Source of the DNA: Marthasterias glacialis
Lineage: Eukaryota > Echinodermata > Asteroidea > Forcipulatida > Asteriidae
Direction: 5' to 3'
Assembly (NCBI GenBank): GCA_911728455.2
Contig: OU452229.1
Span: forward strand, 22,185,347-22,249,346
DNA length: 64,000 nucleotides
Made by a program: the position numbers and the translations under genes
Part shown: positions 12,980 through 24,400 of the stretch, piece by piece
Layout of the letters: each line of letters starts with the position of its first letter
Numbering within the stretch: the first letter of the stretch is position 1
Notes under the pieces: model-generated
Databases searched by the model: none
Seen by the model: only the letters and a program-made list of their open reading frames with translations
What the model was told of the DNA's origin: nothing

Positions 12980-13151
12980 TGCTCGGTGGTCTAGTGGTTA
13001 AGCCATCTATCTGCTCTAGTCATGCGGGAGTCCCGCGTGGGTTCGAATCCCACCCGAGTTGCCTCTGGATTGTTTTCCACAGGACTCGAAAGCACTGAGT
13101 ATACAGTGCTGCTTATCACACATCGGTGTAAGGCAAATTGAAATTTATAAA
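12980..13151 (+). mobile_element. tRNA-like core plus right arm of the foldback family
   Basis: A tRNA-like segment, about 12981-13063, has a box A (TGGTCTAGTGG), a box B inside a perfect 5-bp T-arm (GTGGGTTCGAATCCCAC) and a GCGGGA/TCCCGC hairpin before it. It is followed by CCACAGGACTCG and the right arm GAAAGCACTGAGTATACAG to CATCGGTG. Pol III promoter boxes are therefore embedded in the inverted-repeat element. The acceptor stem is imperfect, so I do not call it a functional tRNA. Confidence 0.7.
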
Positions 13152-13499
13152 TGAGTTTATGGTTGCAAGTGTAAGCATAAGTTTAATTAGCAACACTAAG
13201 AGAGAAGTGCAGTGCTTCTAATAAATGGTAAGCAATGGTGAGCAGTTTTTAGTAAAAATTGCCATGCATTGGGCCCCTGGTTTAGAGGGAAGGCAATTAT
13301 TATTACTATTACTTTCGAAACAAGAATGTCATTTACCTTCCATATGGACTACCTATGTGAGAGATGCAACTGTCTACCTAAATCAATATCCTACTGCTCA
13401 TTTTTTTCAGAGTATAGGGCCTACAGCCAGTAAGAAATGATGGACGGTAGCGCAACCTGCAAGTTAATTTTCTAATTTAGATTTTTTTTTTTTGAAAAA

Positions 13500-14918
13500 C
13501 AAAATAGGCCTCACTAAAAGTGGTCATCTTCCGTGCGTGAGGTCTGTGCCTCTTTCAACGGGCTCCATAGATGCACCGGACACCCCCACCACCACCCCCA
13601 CACACACCCCGGAAGAAAGACCACTCCACCAAGGCGAGGCCATAAAGCAGAGATGGGGTGGATGTGAGTATAGGGGTAAATAAGGGTTGAATAAGTTATC
13701 GTCAGTGAGACTTTTCATCACAATCCAGCAGAAATAACCCTCGAATTCAAAGAATCTGAAATAATCAGATCAAAATAAATTCAGGATGGAATTGAAATAA
13801 TCTCATATTTCCAAAGCTCTTGTTCGATCGATCGCCAGCGGGTGCGATTATGCAATACAAAAGCGTGGTTGGTGGTGACACCCATCAAGGACAAGAGATG
13901 ACGTCCACGCGTTTTATAACCAAATTAACTTGGTGTGGTAACATCCATCAAGGACACGAGATGATAGACGTCCACGTTAAACGTTTTTTTGGTTATAAAA
14001 CGGTTTTATAACCGAATTAAAATTCTACTCATTTGGCTGGTCATGAACCTCTCAAAAATACACATTTAGTTATGCAAAATGAAGGCAAGGCAAGCAAAAC
14101 AACAAACTTGAAACTAATAGCGATACTCTGGTCTTGTGAGGCTAAAAAAAACCCATTTTCTAACCGGACTTGCAAACACACTGGTTGTACAAAATTGTGT
14201 CGTCTGCACATTTTTTTTTTAAAGGCCAATGGGCCTCATAAAAGCGGTCTACTACCGTACTTCAGGTCAAGCCTCTTTCGATGGGATCCATTGCTGCACG
14301 AGATACCCCGAAGGAAGGAGGACCCCCTCCCTAAAATGAGACCATTGAGCAAGGACAAAGATGAGGCGGATCATGATGGGGGTATAGCGTTGAAAAACTT
14401 ATCGTTAGTGAAACTTTCCACCACAATCCATTTAACGGCAATAATAGCCCACGAATTCAATGAATCTGAAACGGTCACATCAGAATAAATTCAGAATCTC
14501 GTAATATTCTGTTCAGAATTATTCAAAGCTCTCGTTCGATCGCCAGCGGATGCGATTATGCAATACAAAAGCTGACCACCACACAACAAAAGACCACACC
14601 ACAGTGACTCATCAAACGTTTTCTTGAAAAATATGACGTCGGTGGTGTTACTACAATCACCATGGAGGTCAACCAGGACACGATGACGTCGACGTTTTAT
14701 AACCAAAAAATACTTCTACTAATTTGGCTGACCACGAACCTCTCAAAAATACACATTTTGTTATACAAAATGAAGGCAAGCAAAATAACGAACAATCTGG
14801 AAATTAAAGTAATACTCTGGTCTTTTGAGGCAAAAAAAAACTAACATTTTGTAACCGGACTTGCAAAACACTGGTTGTGCGATCGAGAAAAGTGTCGTCT
14901 GCAAATTTTGTCTGCCAC
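13500..14918. repeat. Tandem duplication, two units of about 0.7 kb, upstream of SHMT2
   Basis: Unit A (about 13500-14218) and unit B (about 14222-14918) share, in order, a block starting GGCCTCA, AATTCA-AGAATCTGAAA, GTTCGATCGCCAGCGG, TGCGATTATGCAATACAA, a TGACGTC region, ACCTCTCAAAAATACACATT, and an AACCGGACTTGCAAA end block. The period is about 710 bases and the units have diverged by substitutions and indels. Neither carries a convincing protein. TGACGTC occurs at 13899-13905, 14634-14640 and 14684-14690; TTATGCAAT occurs once per unit. Confidence 0.8.
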
Positions 14919-15149
14919 CCAGACTTTATATAAAACATTATAATGGACATGCCAAGGTTACCAGACCACCACAAGCGGGCTTCGCATGTGTGTGGTGTAC
15001 GTCCCGTTATTCGATAGAGCGCGATAAAAAAACATCGACTTTTGTATTTCGCATGCGATAATGAGTGAACACACAGCAGACTGTCCCATATCAGCAAATG
15101 TTTCCACAGTTTTTTTAAATTAGAGCTAATAATTGTGTGTGTATATTTT

Positions 15150-15447
15150 ACATGTGTGTACAGTCGTCGACGAGTAGAACGTGGTGTAGGACGGATAATT
15201 TGAGTCTGTTTTGTTTGCGGGGCCTGAAGCCGGTCGAGTGGGGAGGACGGCTATCGACGACAGCGTGCTGCTGCTGACGTGTTGTGGGTGTGTATGTGGT
15301 GTGTGTCCGCTGCTGTCTCTGGTGTGGACTGTGGTGACTTGACGTTTGTTTTGTTGGATAATCCCGTGAAGCTGCACGTCTCTGGTTTGCTGAAACCAAA
15401 CGGGGATTTATTTTTTCTCGTGTCTTTACATACTACACTACAGCGGG
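15150..15447 (+). promoter_or_regulatory. SHMT2 5' UTR / core promoter region
   Basis: The 300 bases before the SHMT2 start codon are richer in GC than the flanks, with GT-rich tracts and no TATA box close to the ATG. A TGACGT motif lies at 15275-15280. It very probably contains the transcription start and 5' UTR, but the exact start cannot be placed. Confidence 0.45.
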
Positions 15448-18400
15448 ATGGCCAGCTCGAATACATTGCGTCGTTTCATCTGCTCGGCACCAACCGTCCG
15501 GAATGTAAGTAATGTTTTGTCATTAATAAAATATCTTCTCGCCTCGTGATTTTATTGATAATGAAGGAAGCCTCGAGCCATCCTTCCTTCAAATTCATCG
15601 TGTTCTTGTTTGAACTATTAAAATTACATTCTGGAATGTCAGTTGGGGATGACATTTCAATATTATAATTATATCAGTTAATGGTTATCACCACTGCTCC
15701 TGATGAATTATTTATTCCGTCACGACGTTGGTTCGTGGGACAACTACTGTCTGGATAATAATTTAGCTATTACTATTCTAAAGTATTACTAATATTTTAT
15801 TAATAATAATAATAATAATGTTTATTTTGTTTTGTGTAACTGTATTTTATAGTGTAAGTTTGTGTTTTTTTTCTGCTGGCCGTTTGAACTTGTTATATAA
15901 AAAAACATGATGATTTCAGTTATCTGAAAGAAAATATCACAAACAAATTGTGTTCCAAACCAAAAGGTCATCAGCTTATAATTATTAATATGCTGGTTTA
16001 TCATATCATGTTAATTGTTATGTATGACTGTGAATATGATACACTCAGCTAATTATTGGAGATAAGGCCTATTATTACACAAGTTTTTAGCCTTTGAGAA
16101 AGACTCTGCTAGGGTCGATACATGAGGCCATTAATGATTTTTTGCAAGTTAAAAACAAATGAAATTGTACTGGTAGTAGTACTACACAAATGTATATTTG
16201 GCTGCAGGTTTGTGTCGAGAGTCTGTGCAGTCATTGCTCTATGTACATTGTTTATGATAGCCCTGGTAGGATGCCAGTCTCCGTTGCACTGCACTGTCAA
16301 AGGAGAACGGAGCAGTCCAACCTGGGCTAGGTTTGTGATAGCATCTGTCACACAGAGGGCATGTCCCATGGTTGTAATTGATTGTAACAAAAGTCCAGGG
16401 TCAAGAAACTTCACCCTTTTACAAAACTGATAAATGGGAATCACATGTTGAGTTGGTGTGGTGGTCAAGGTTTGCTGTTTGAAGGCAAATTCATCAATAA
16501 ATAAGAGAGCCGTTCAAAAATTTAGTGTAAAATAATTGTCAACCTATGATTGACCTATCCAGATATGAAAAATGACAATGCAGGAAATGTTTGGTTAAAA
16601 GGTAGATTCAAATTAATAACGGAGAAAGCTTTTAGACAATTACCGGATACTCGCACATAGTTTGTTTGACAGGAAGAGACCTGGATGTGATGAAGTGAAT
16701 AGTTCTAGTAAGTAAGTAGGGTGTAGTTTGGCTGCTGCTGTCTTAAGTCAAGTTGGCACTGGTCACAGTTGAAAAGTACCTTTTGTTATGCCCCCTGAAT
16801 GCTAAAACAGACATGCTTTTTTAGTAATGAATGTTTTTTATAAGAAATTTCACTTTATAGTTTGTTTGTGTTTTTAACAGAGATGCTGGTTAGCAAAACA
16901 ATATCTTTACCTGTACTTTTGTTGTCTTAAAAAGTCAAAACTTCATGTCTTTGGAACACAACATCACAATGGGAGACTATTGGGCGGTCCTTTTTCATGT
17001 TTCCCACCAGTGGTACTCATGCTCAGAACTTTGTGCGCAATACTGAGCATGTGCACGCATGCTCAAAACTGTCCAAAAGGACCGTTGTGTCTGGACCGTT
17101 GGAATATGCTCTTTATCCTTTTTAAGAGCTGTTCATGCAATAAAACACCCACAGCGTGTTGTAATTAGTGAGATATGATTCAAAAGACATACATTTGCCT
17201 CTCGAAAATACAACCAGCAGAACCACACTCTACATAGAAACATACGGTCCGCCATTTTGTGGAGTCAAAAATTTGGTTCTACAAAATTGCGGACCGTATT
17301 CTGTCACGAATTAAACAAAAACCACCCAATTTCAAGGGATGTTTATGTCAATCCTTATATTCTACTTTTAAAGTCTTTTTCCAACCATATTCATTTCATA
17401 ACGTCTCAATTGTTTCAAACTCAAAGAAAATTTCAGTGCAAACATTATATGTAATCTAGATCTGTATTACCCAAGGTTATGTCTTATGCAATGTTGTTTT
17501 TGTCAAAGCTGGTTTTAACCGGTTTAACCGGTCTCATCCATTCTCATCCAATCATAACTAAGGTCTGGTGAGCAGTCACATTTAGACATGAATGACATTA
17601 GGGTACCAATAGACTGATTCATTATGTGTTGACAAATCACAGCCTTGTCTTCGCCACCAAAAGTCTGTGGATTACTGGATATTATACATACAGAATACAA
17701 TTATGACCTGTCCCTTCATTGTGAGAGTAATACTAATATTGTACTTCTTTGTGTCTGATTTTGAGCCCGAATTCAATTGAAAAAGAGCTTTCCAATAGTA
17801 CCCGCCACTTGGGAAACAAATCTGGATTAAAGACATTTTGAAGGTGACCAAAACAGCAAATTCTAAATCTAAACCGAAATCTTCTATAGCGTGTCATGGC
17901 CGAGCGGTCTAGTGCACCGGACTCAAGTTCTGGTGGTCAAGTCATCCGGGTGTGGGTTCGAATCCCGGTCTTGACACTGGTGTCCTTGAGCAAAGATGCT
18001 TTTTTGTATGCTTCTTTTCACCCAGGGGTATAAATGGGTACCTGTGAGGGTAGAGGTTAAATTGTGTTTGAAAAACCTTCAGAGTTCCATGGCAGCTCAG
18101 GGCTGTATACTCCCAAGGGAGCTGAGAAAGATTACAGGAATGTTATTGGCCCAATGACCAGGGCACTAATGTAAAGCTCATTGATACATTATTGTAAAAT
18201 GCGCTATATAAGAACTTGTTATTATTGAGAACTAGTTATTAAATTTTATCACGTCTTGGTTAACTTTTTTGTAAAGTTTGTTGGCGATATGTTTGGCAAT
18301 GTTTTTTGTTCCTTTTTTTGGGGAGATATATTATACAGAATACTAATATTAATACAAATGTATTGACTCTGTATTAAAATTTTTTTTTATATGATTATCA

Positions 18401-21400
18401 TCGTTAAAATGTTGAACCTGTCCTTCATACTGAATAATCCATAACCATCCTGACCCTGTAGGTGCTGAGGAGATCCTACGCCCAGCAGGCTGCCAAGCAG
18501 GACGGTATCAAGACGTCATCTTGGACAGGCCAGGAGACTCTCGCCCAAATTGACCCTGAAATACTCTCCCTTATTCGAGAAGAGAAACAGCGGCAAATTA
18601 GAGGCCTTGAACTCATTGCGTCAGAGGTAAGGTCCTTTTGGGTTGGTAGTAAGAGATTTAAATAGGGCCAACCCTACTTATCGGTCATCCCTGAAAAAGA
18701 AATTCTGAGAGGTTGGGATGTTAATAATTTCATTCTTTTTCTAGTGCATGCCTCTCGAGATCCCAGCCACTGTCTAGTTTCACAGCTGCTTCGAAGTAAA
18801 TAGTGCATAAAAATAAAGCAATTATTTCACAAGCAAAATTTACTGTGGCTCAGGAACCAGTTTACGAATCTTGTGAACATCACATGGCGTTTTTGTGGTA
18901 ACCTTTTTAATTGTCAAGAGAAAGTTTCTGTGCAGATAACTATTCCTCGGTAACATTGACTGCTCCTGCCTGAAGGGAGTATCCCACTGTCACATCTATC
19001 ATTTCTGGCATATTGTTTGACTTAAATCGACCATTGCCTTCAAATCTCTTAAAATTTTGCTGTTCGGAATTACTCCGTATCCTTTTTAAGAACTGTTCAT
19101 GCAATAAAATGCCCACAGTGTATTGTAAGTGAGATGTGATTCAAAAGACATAAATTTGCCTCTGGGAAACACAACCAGTGGAACCACACTCTAATAGAAA
19201 CATTTTGTGGCGTCAAAAATTTGGTTCTACAAAATTGCGGACCGTGTTCTGTCACGAAGTTAAACAAAAACCACCCAATTTTAAGGGATGTTTATGCCAA
19301 TCATTATATTCTGCTTTCAAAAGGTGTCTATTCCATGCCTGGTACTTCACAGTGGCAATGGAGGCAAATTGCCTCCGTTGCCCCTGGTCATTGCCTTGGT
19401 GCCCTTAAACTGTTCCAAGAGAAATTAACAATTTCCTCATAGAGGTGCCCTTTAACAAGAAACTGCCTTGGTGCCCTTGCCCCTTCAAGAAGGAGGAGTC
19501 AGGCCTGATTCTAAAGGCAATGTGTCCCTTTAAATTCAGCTTTTTAAGTTTGATTTTTTGAACCCCTCTTTCGGCTTCACCCACTCGTGTTTTCTTTGGC
19601 TGTTGGGGAAGAGCCTCTTGCATCTAACTCACCTCCTTGGTTTGGGGCCTCTTGCATCCGTCCTTGATTAAGATGCTCAATATGCTTCATTGTACATCAT
19701 AGTGCTTGCCAATATTAATCTTTCACTGATGTTGGTACCTGGATCTGGGGTGTAGATCCAGGGTATGTTCATTCCCAAGGGATGGTGGGGTCAATTTCAG
19801 TGATCAAAGTCAAAATGTAACGTGAATGGATTCAGTTCAGTACAGGTTTTATCGTCATTTGGTGGCAAGTATTTCACGAATCTTGTAGTTCAGTGTTAGT
19901 ACACACTGTTAACGTGAAACAAACAAAATTTGAAATATCTTAGCTAAGCTAGGTAAAGAAATGATTTTCTGTTTAAATGTGACAAGCTTAACACATTTTC
20001 ACGGATTTGGAGAAACTAATGTTCATCTGTAAAGTCCAAGTTTCACCAAAATTGATTCCCTCACCAGTTTTTGTCCGATTTTAGTGGATTTGATTGAATT
20101 GTGTCAGAATGTTAACGCTTTTCGAATTTATAAAAAAAATAGACCTATACATTTTCAAAAGTGAATCTTCCTCTCTCCTTACTTTTGAACTCATTGGATT
20201 AATGATTTTATATTTAAATACAATTTAGTAAACATTCCCGTTTGTTCTTTCAGAACTTTTGTACCCAAGCTGCCCTGCATGTTCTCAGTTCTTGCCTCCA
20301 TAACAAATACTCGGAGGGACTACCCGGAAACAGGTGTGTAGAGTTATCGACAATTGAACGATATCTTTCTTTTTCCCATGACAGGTTTTGCATGAGTTTT
20401 CGATGCATGTTTTATTCCCAAAATGTAAAATGTAAAGGCCCTCGGTGAATTTTGGCAACAGGCCAGCTACTGAAAGAAAAAGAAAAAGACGAGAAATTGG
20501 AAGTTGCAAGATTGATGGGTGACTCATCTGCTTTAAAGGACCCCTGAAGTAAATATTTCTTAGGAAGATATTTTGTGCTACTTTTTAATCCCCATAAAGC
20601 CCCTGCTTAACATTGGTAAAGTGTCTGTAAATGCTTCTATTCTTTGCACAAATCAAGATATGTGTAATAAAACCTACCTGTAAAAATGGCAGCTCCTTTC
20701 GTTGTTTCATGTGCGAGAAAACAGTAAAAATGCATTCAGCATTTTCGTACGAATTCCTACAGGCAGAGTTTTCGTCTCACTGAGATGAAAACTAATTTTG
20801 GATCTTATTTCATTAATTTAAAAACGATAACACGTCAGGAAGAAACATTTCAAGGAAAGTTGCTACCATCATTATGTTTATACCATGTAAGGTATGTAAA
20901 TCTGTGAATATTTATGTTTTTCTTCTTACCAATGTGTTGAGCTGGGGCTTTAACTGTATGAAAACTAATTGACATCTTTTTGGTTAATTTTATTGAAAAG
21001 TGTTTCTTTAAACATTCAACATTTTCCATGCTTTTCCAACAACTAAGTGTGATGTTGCCATGATGTCGTTTCAGGGTAAATTGTGGGTTTTTTTCAGGTC
21101 AAATTTTAATACTCAGTGATGATAGCAAACAAACGTGAACTTTCCCCAACTGCAGTTTGTTTTTATTCCTTAAAATACAACATTTGAAGTGGATTTTAAT
21201 TAAAAATTGGAATAGTCTGTTGTTGTTTGCTTGGTGCCACATTACTCAGATATTAACAGTATTTTAATTTGCACAAATACAGACTGAAGTACCCCAGGTG
21301 TTTGACCTATATTTTCATCAAGTGTTATCGTGTAAACTGTTTGTTTGTAAACACTTGATGTAGTTTTATCAATTATTGTGCTATTTCTACAAAATGGGAG

Positions 21401-24400
21401 AGGTTTTTATCCTCAGTCTTTCTCGAAAAATGAACATGTGTTACGCACCATTATGTCGAACATGGACTATTGTGTCAGATGAGAAAAATTAAACCGTTAT
21501 GTCCGACAAACCATTATGCCTGATCCTTGTATTAAATGAATCGTTACGGCCAACCCATTGTGTCGGTCAAACTCAATGAACTCATTCATTGGACACAATG
21601 GGTCAGACATAATGGTCCAAAATTGTTGCCAGACATAATAGTTCATATCGGACAAATTACAAATGTTCTGAAGTTCTATGATTTATAGAATATACTTTGT
21701 ACTGGAAATGAGATAAAAATCAAACAACATTGTAACAAAGTCCAGATGTTTTGGACTTGGTACATATTTACAGGCCTTTTACTTTGTTCTTGTAAGGGCA
21801 GGTCAATTTTTCTTTAACTGTTGGGACATTTCAAGGGGCACTAGGGCATTGGCAGGGGGCATGGAGGCATGTGCCGCTGTTGCCTTCATGAGTCAGACCT
21901 GATTGAAGTACAACTACCAGCATGCAAGAAGCTCTGCAGAAAAAAACCTATTGCAGGCATGTGATTTATGCAGATTTTTTCCTGATTTCAGAAATTTCAT
22001 TGGTCTCCCTGTGTCTTCAGATATTCTTGAAAGAGACAAAATTACCATCCCATTGTTAAAAGACACAACCCTTCTAATGACCACACCTTCAGATACAAAC
22101 AATTATAATGGAAATGATGTGAAGAGTCTGTGAACCTCTTAAATTTAACATCTTCCATATCTGTTGGCTTTGTCTCCACACCAAAAAGGAACCTTCATCA
22201 AATTTTCAGGATTTTTCATTTTCGTGCAATCCTTCCCCTGCCTATCGATTTGATGGTTAAACCCCCAGCTCAACATTGGTGAACTGACTGTAAATGCTTC
22301 CATTCTTTGCACAAATCAAGATATTTATAATAAAACCAACCTGTGAAAATGTCGGCTCATTTCGTTGTTTCATTTGCGAGAAAACGGTAAAAATGCATTC
22401 AGCATTTTTGTACGCATCAGAGTTTTCGTCTCACTGAGATGAAATTTAATTTTGGATGTTAGTTTATTTTAATGTTTAAAAACATTAACACTTATACAAT
22501 ATACTATTTCAAGGAAAGTTTTCTACCGTCATTATCTTTATACCATGTAAGGTATGTAAATCTGTAAAAATTGTTTTTCTTCTTTATGTTGAGCGGGGCT
22601 TTAAAACTCCAAACAAAACATAAATGTAATATGACATAGAAAAACAGATCTTTTGTGTTGTGGTTCGGTGAATTTGTCAAACACAAACAACAGGAAATGT
22701 ATACATTCTAACATTGAATTGACTTATTCAAAAGAAAATCGCTTTTTACAACAATTTTTATGTTGCTGTTGCTGAATTGATATAATATCCACCTGTTCTC
22801 AAAAGTACTTCTCTTGCAAAAAAAACATGAGGCACTGGGTATATAGTGCCGCTGTGAGTGAACATGGCAGTGGGACATGAATAAATGCTAATAAGTTCTG
22901 AACATGAACTTTGATTGGCCAGACAGTCTCCCCAGAGGGTTGGCGCAGGGAGAACCCTGGATCACGCAAGTGGAAAAATCTTGTAGTTTTCCATGGTAAT
23001 GTGACCGAGTACTAGTACTTTTCCGCTCCAAAGTCAAGCCCAGGGACAGCTAGACGACATGCCAAGAGGTGAAAGGTCCCTTGCCGTCTACCTGACTATT
23101 AGGGTTTTATTTTCAAAGGAATTTTGGAGGCTTTTCTGTTTAGGTTTCAGAATTTTTGAAGGTTTTTATGTTTAGGTTGCATGCTGTTTGGGTCTTTGCT
23201 GTAAACAAGAGCTTTTTTTTACAAGCTAGGCTGTACACTTGAAGTGGATGTTTGTTTGTTCTTGGCCACTGCTGATGTCTAAAGTACAGGATTGTTAGAC
23301 TTTGATAAATTTAAGGGCGATGCAGCAAATTTGTGTGCAGCAAAAATTTATGCAGCAAAAAGTTCCCTTATTTAATGATAGGGCCTAGACCTCCAAAAGA
23401 TAAAAGTCCAGGCCTGTCCGTAGATTAGTTGTGATGTATTTATTTTTAAATTTTTTTATGATTTATTATGATTCTGAAACTTTGAAACTGATAGTGCATA
23501 CATGTAGTTGATGATGAAGTACATGTTTGTATAAAAAATGAACATGGTCGAGCAAGTAGGCCTACAACACTAATGAACTTGATAACAGTCAAAGTCATTG
23601 GTGTGTCAGATAGTTTTTGTTTGTTTGCTTTTCCACAATTTGAGTAGCCTCTGACACTGGTTTGTAGTTTCATGAGAGAAAATTTCATTGTATTAACAAA
23701 TTATCAGACATGGGTGCGTGGATGTCAATAAACTTGCGGATTTCTGTTGATTTTTAACACTGCACAGCCATGTTGGCTTTATCTCATGTTCAAGTCATTG
23801 CATCGCAATGTAGGCTTTGAGGAGTATACCTCCATGATTGGAGGGTAAATTAATAGTCTGTCCCCCTGTCACCCCCAGCCATTTTATTACTGGGAGGCAT
23901 GGCCATAGCCAGAGGGGTGTAGGGGTACCTTTCTGGAGACCCTACTTGATGTTTCAGTTGCAATGTAGGCCTTTATTTGACTATTGTAAGTAATTTAAAA
24001 GCAAATTCAGGACAGGGTTTTTTTTCTTCTGATTCCTGACTTAAAACCCTGAGAAGGATCGAGCAGCGTTTATTATTCCTGATGATTTGAAATCTAAGGG
24101 AGATTTCATGGCCGTTATTGGAAGAGGAAAGAGAGAGGAGGCCTGGAACATGGCTCAGAATAACCTTGGGACCACTGGCCAGAGTCCAGTAATCTTAGCA
24201 CGTGGCATTACACCAAACAATCTCCTGCAGTCCAGGGTTCTTCCCTGCAGTCCAGGGCTTTTCGCAAAGGGCTAGGACTAGTCTTATCTTGAGTTAGGAT
24301 GAGTAACTGGTCCTAACTTATATGACTTGTCATAAGGTAGGACTAGTCCTAGGTTAGGACTAGTTTTGTGAAATCCACCCCTGCTCATACTTTTGAAGAT

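Noticed and set aside
12981..13063. Functional tRNA gene
   Set aside because: Box A, box B and the T-arm are good, but the acceptor and anticodon stems are imperfect and the segment is embedded in a repeated foldback element.
14033..14488. 151-codon frame on the plus strand
   Set aside because: It spans the junction of the two tandem duplicate units; the corresponding frame in the other unit is broken.
17889..17978. Functional tRNA-Leu gene
   Set aside because: The tRNA-like head continues into a SINE body with a LINE-type tail; it is a SINE head.
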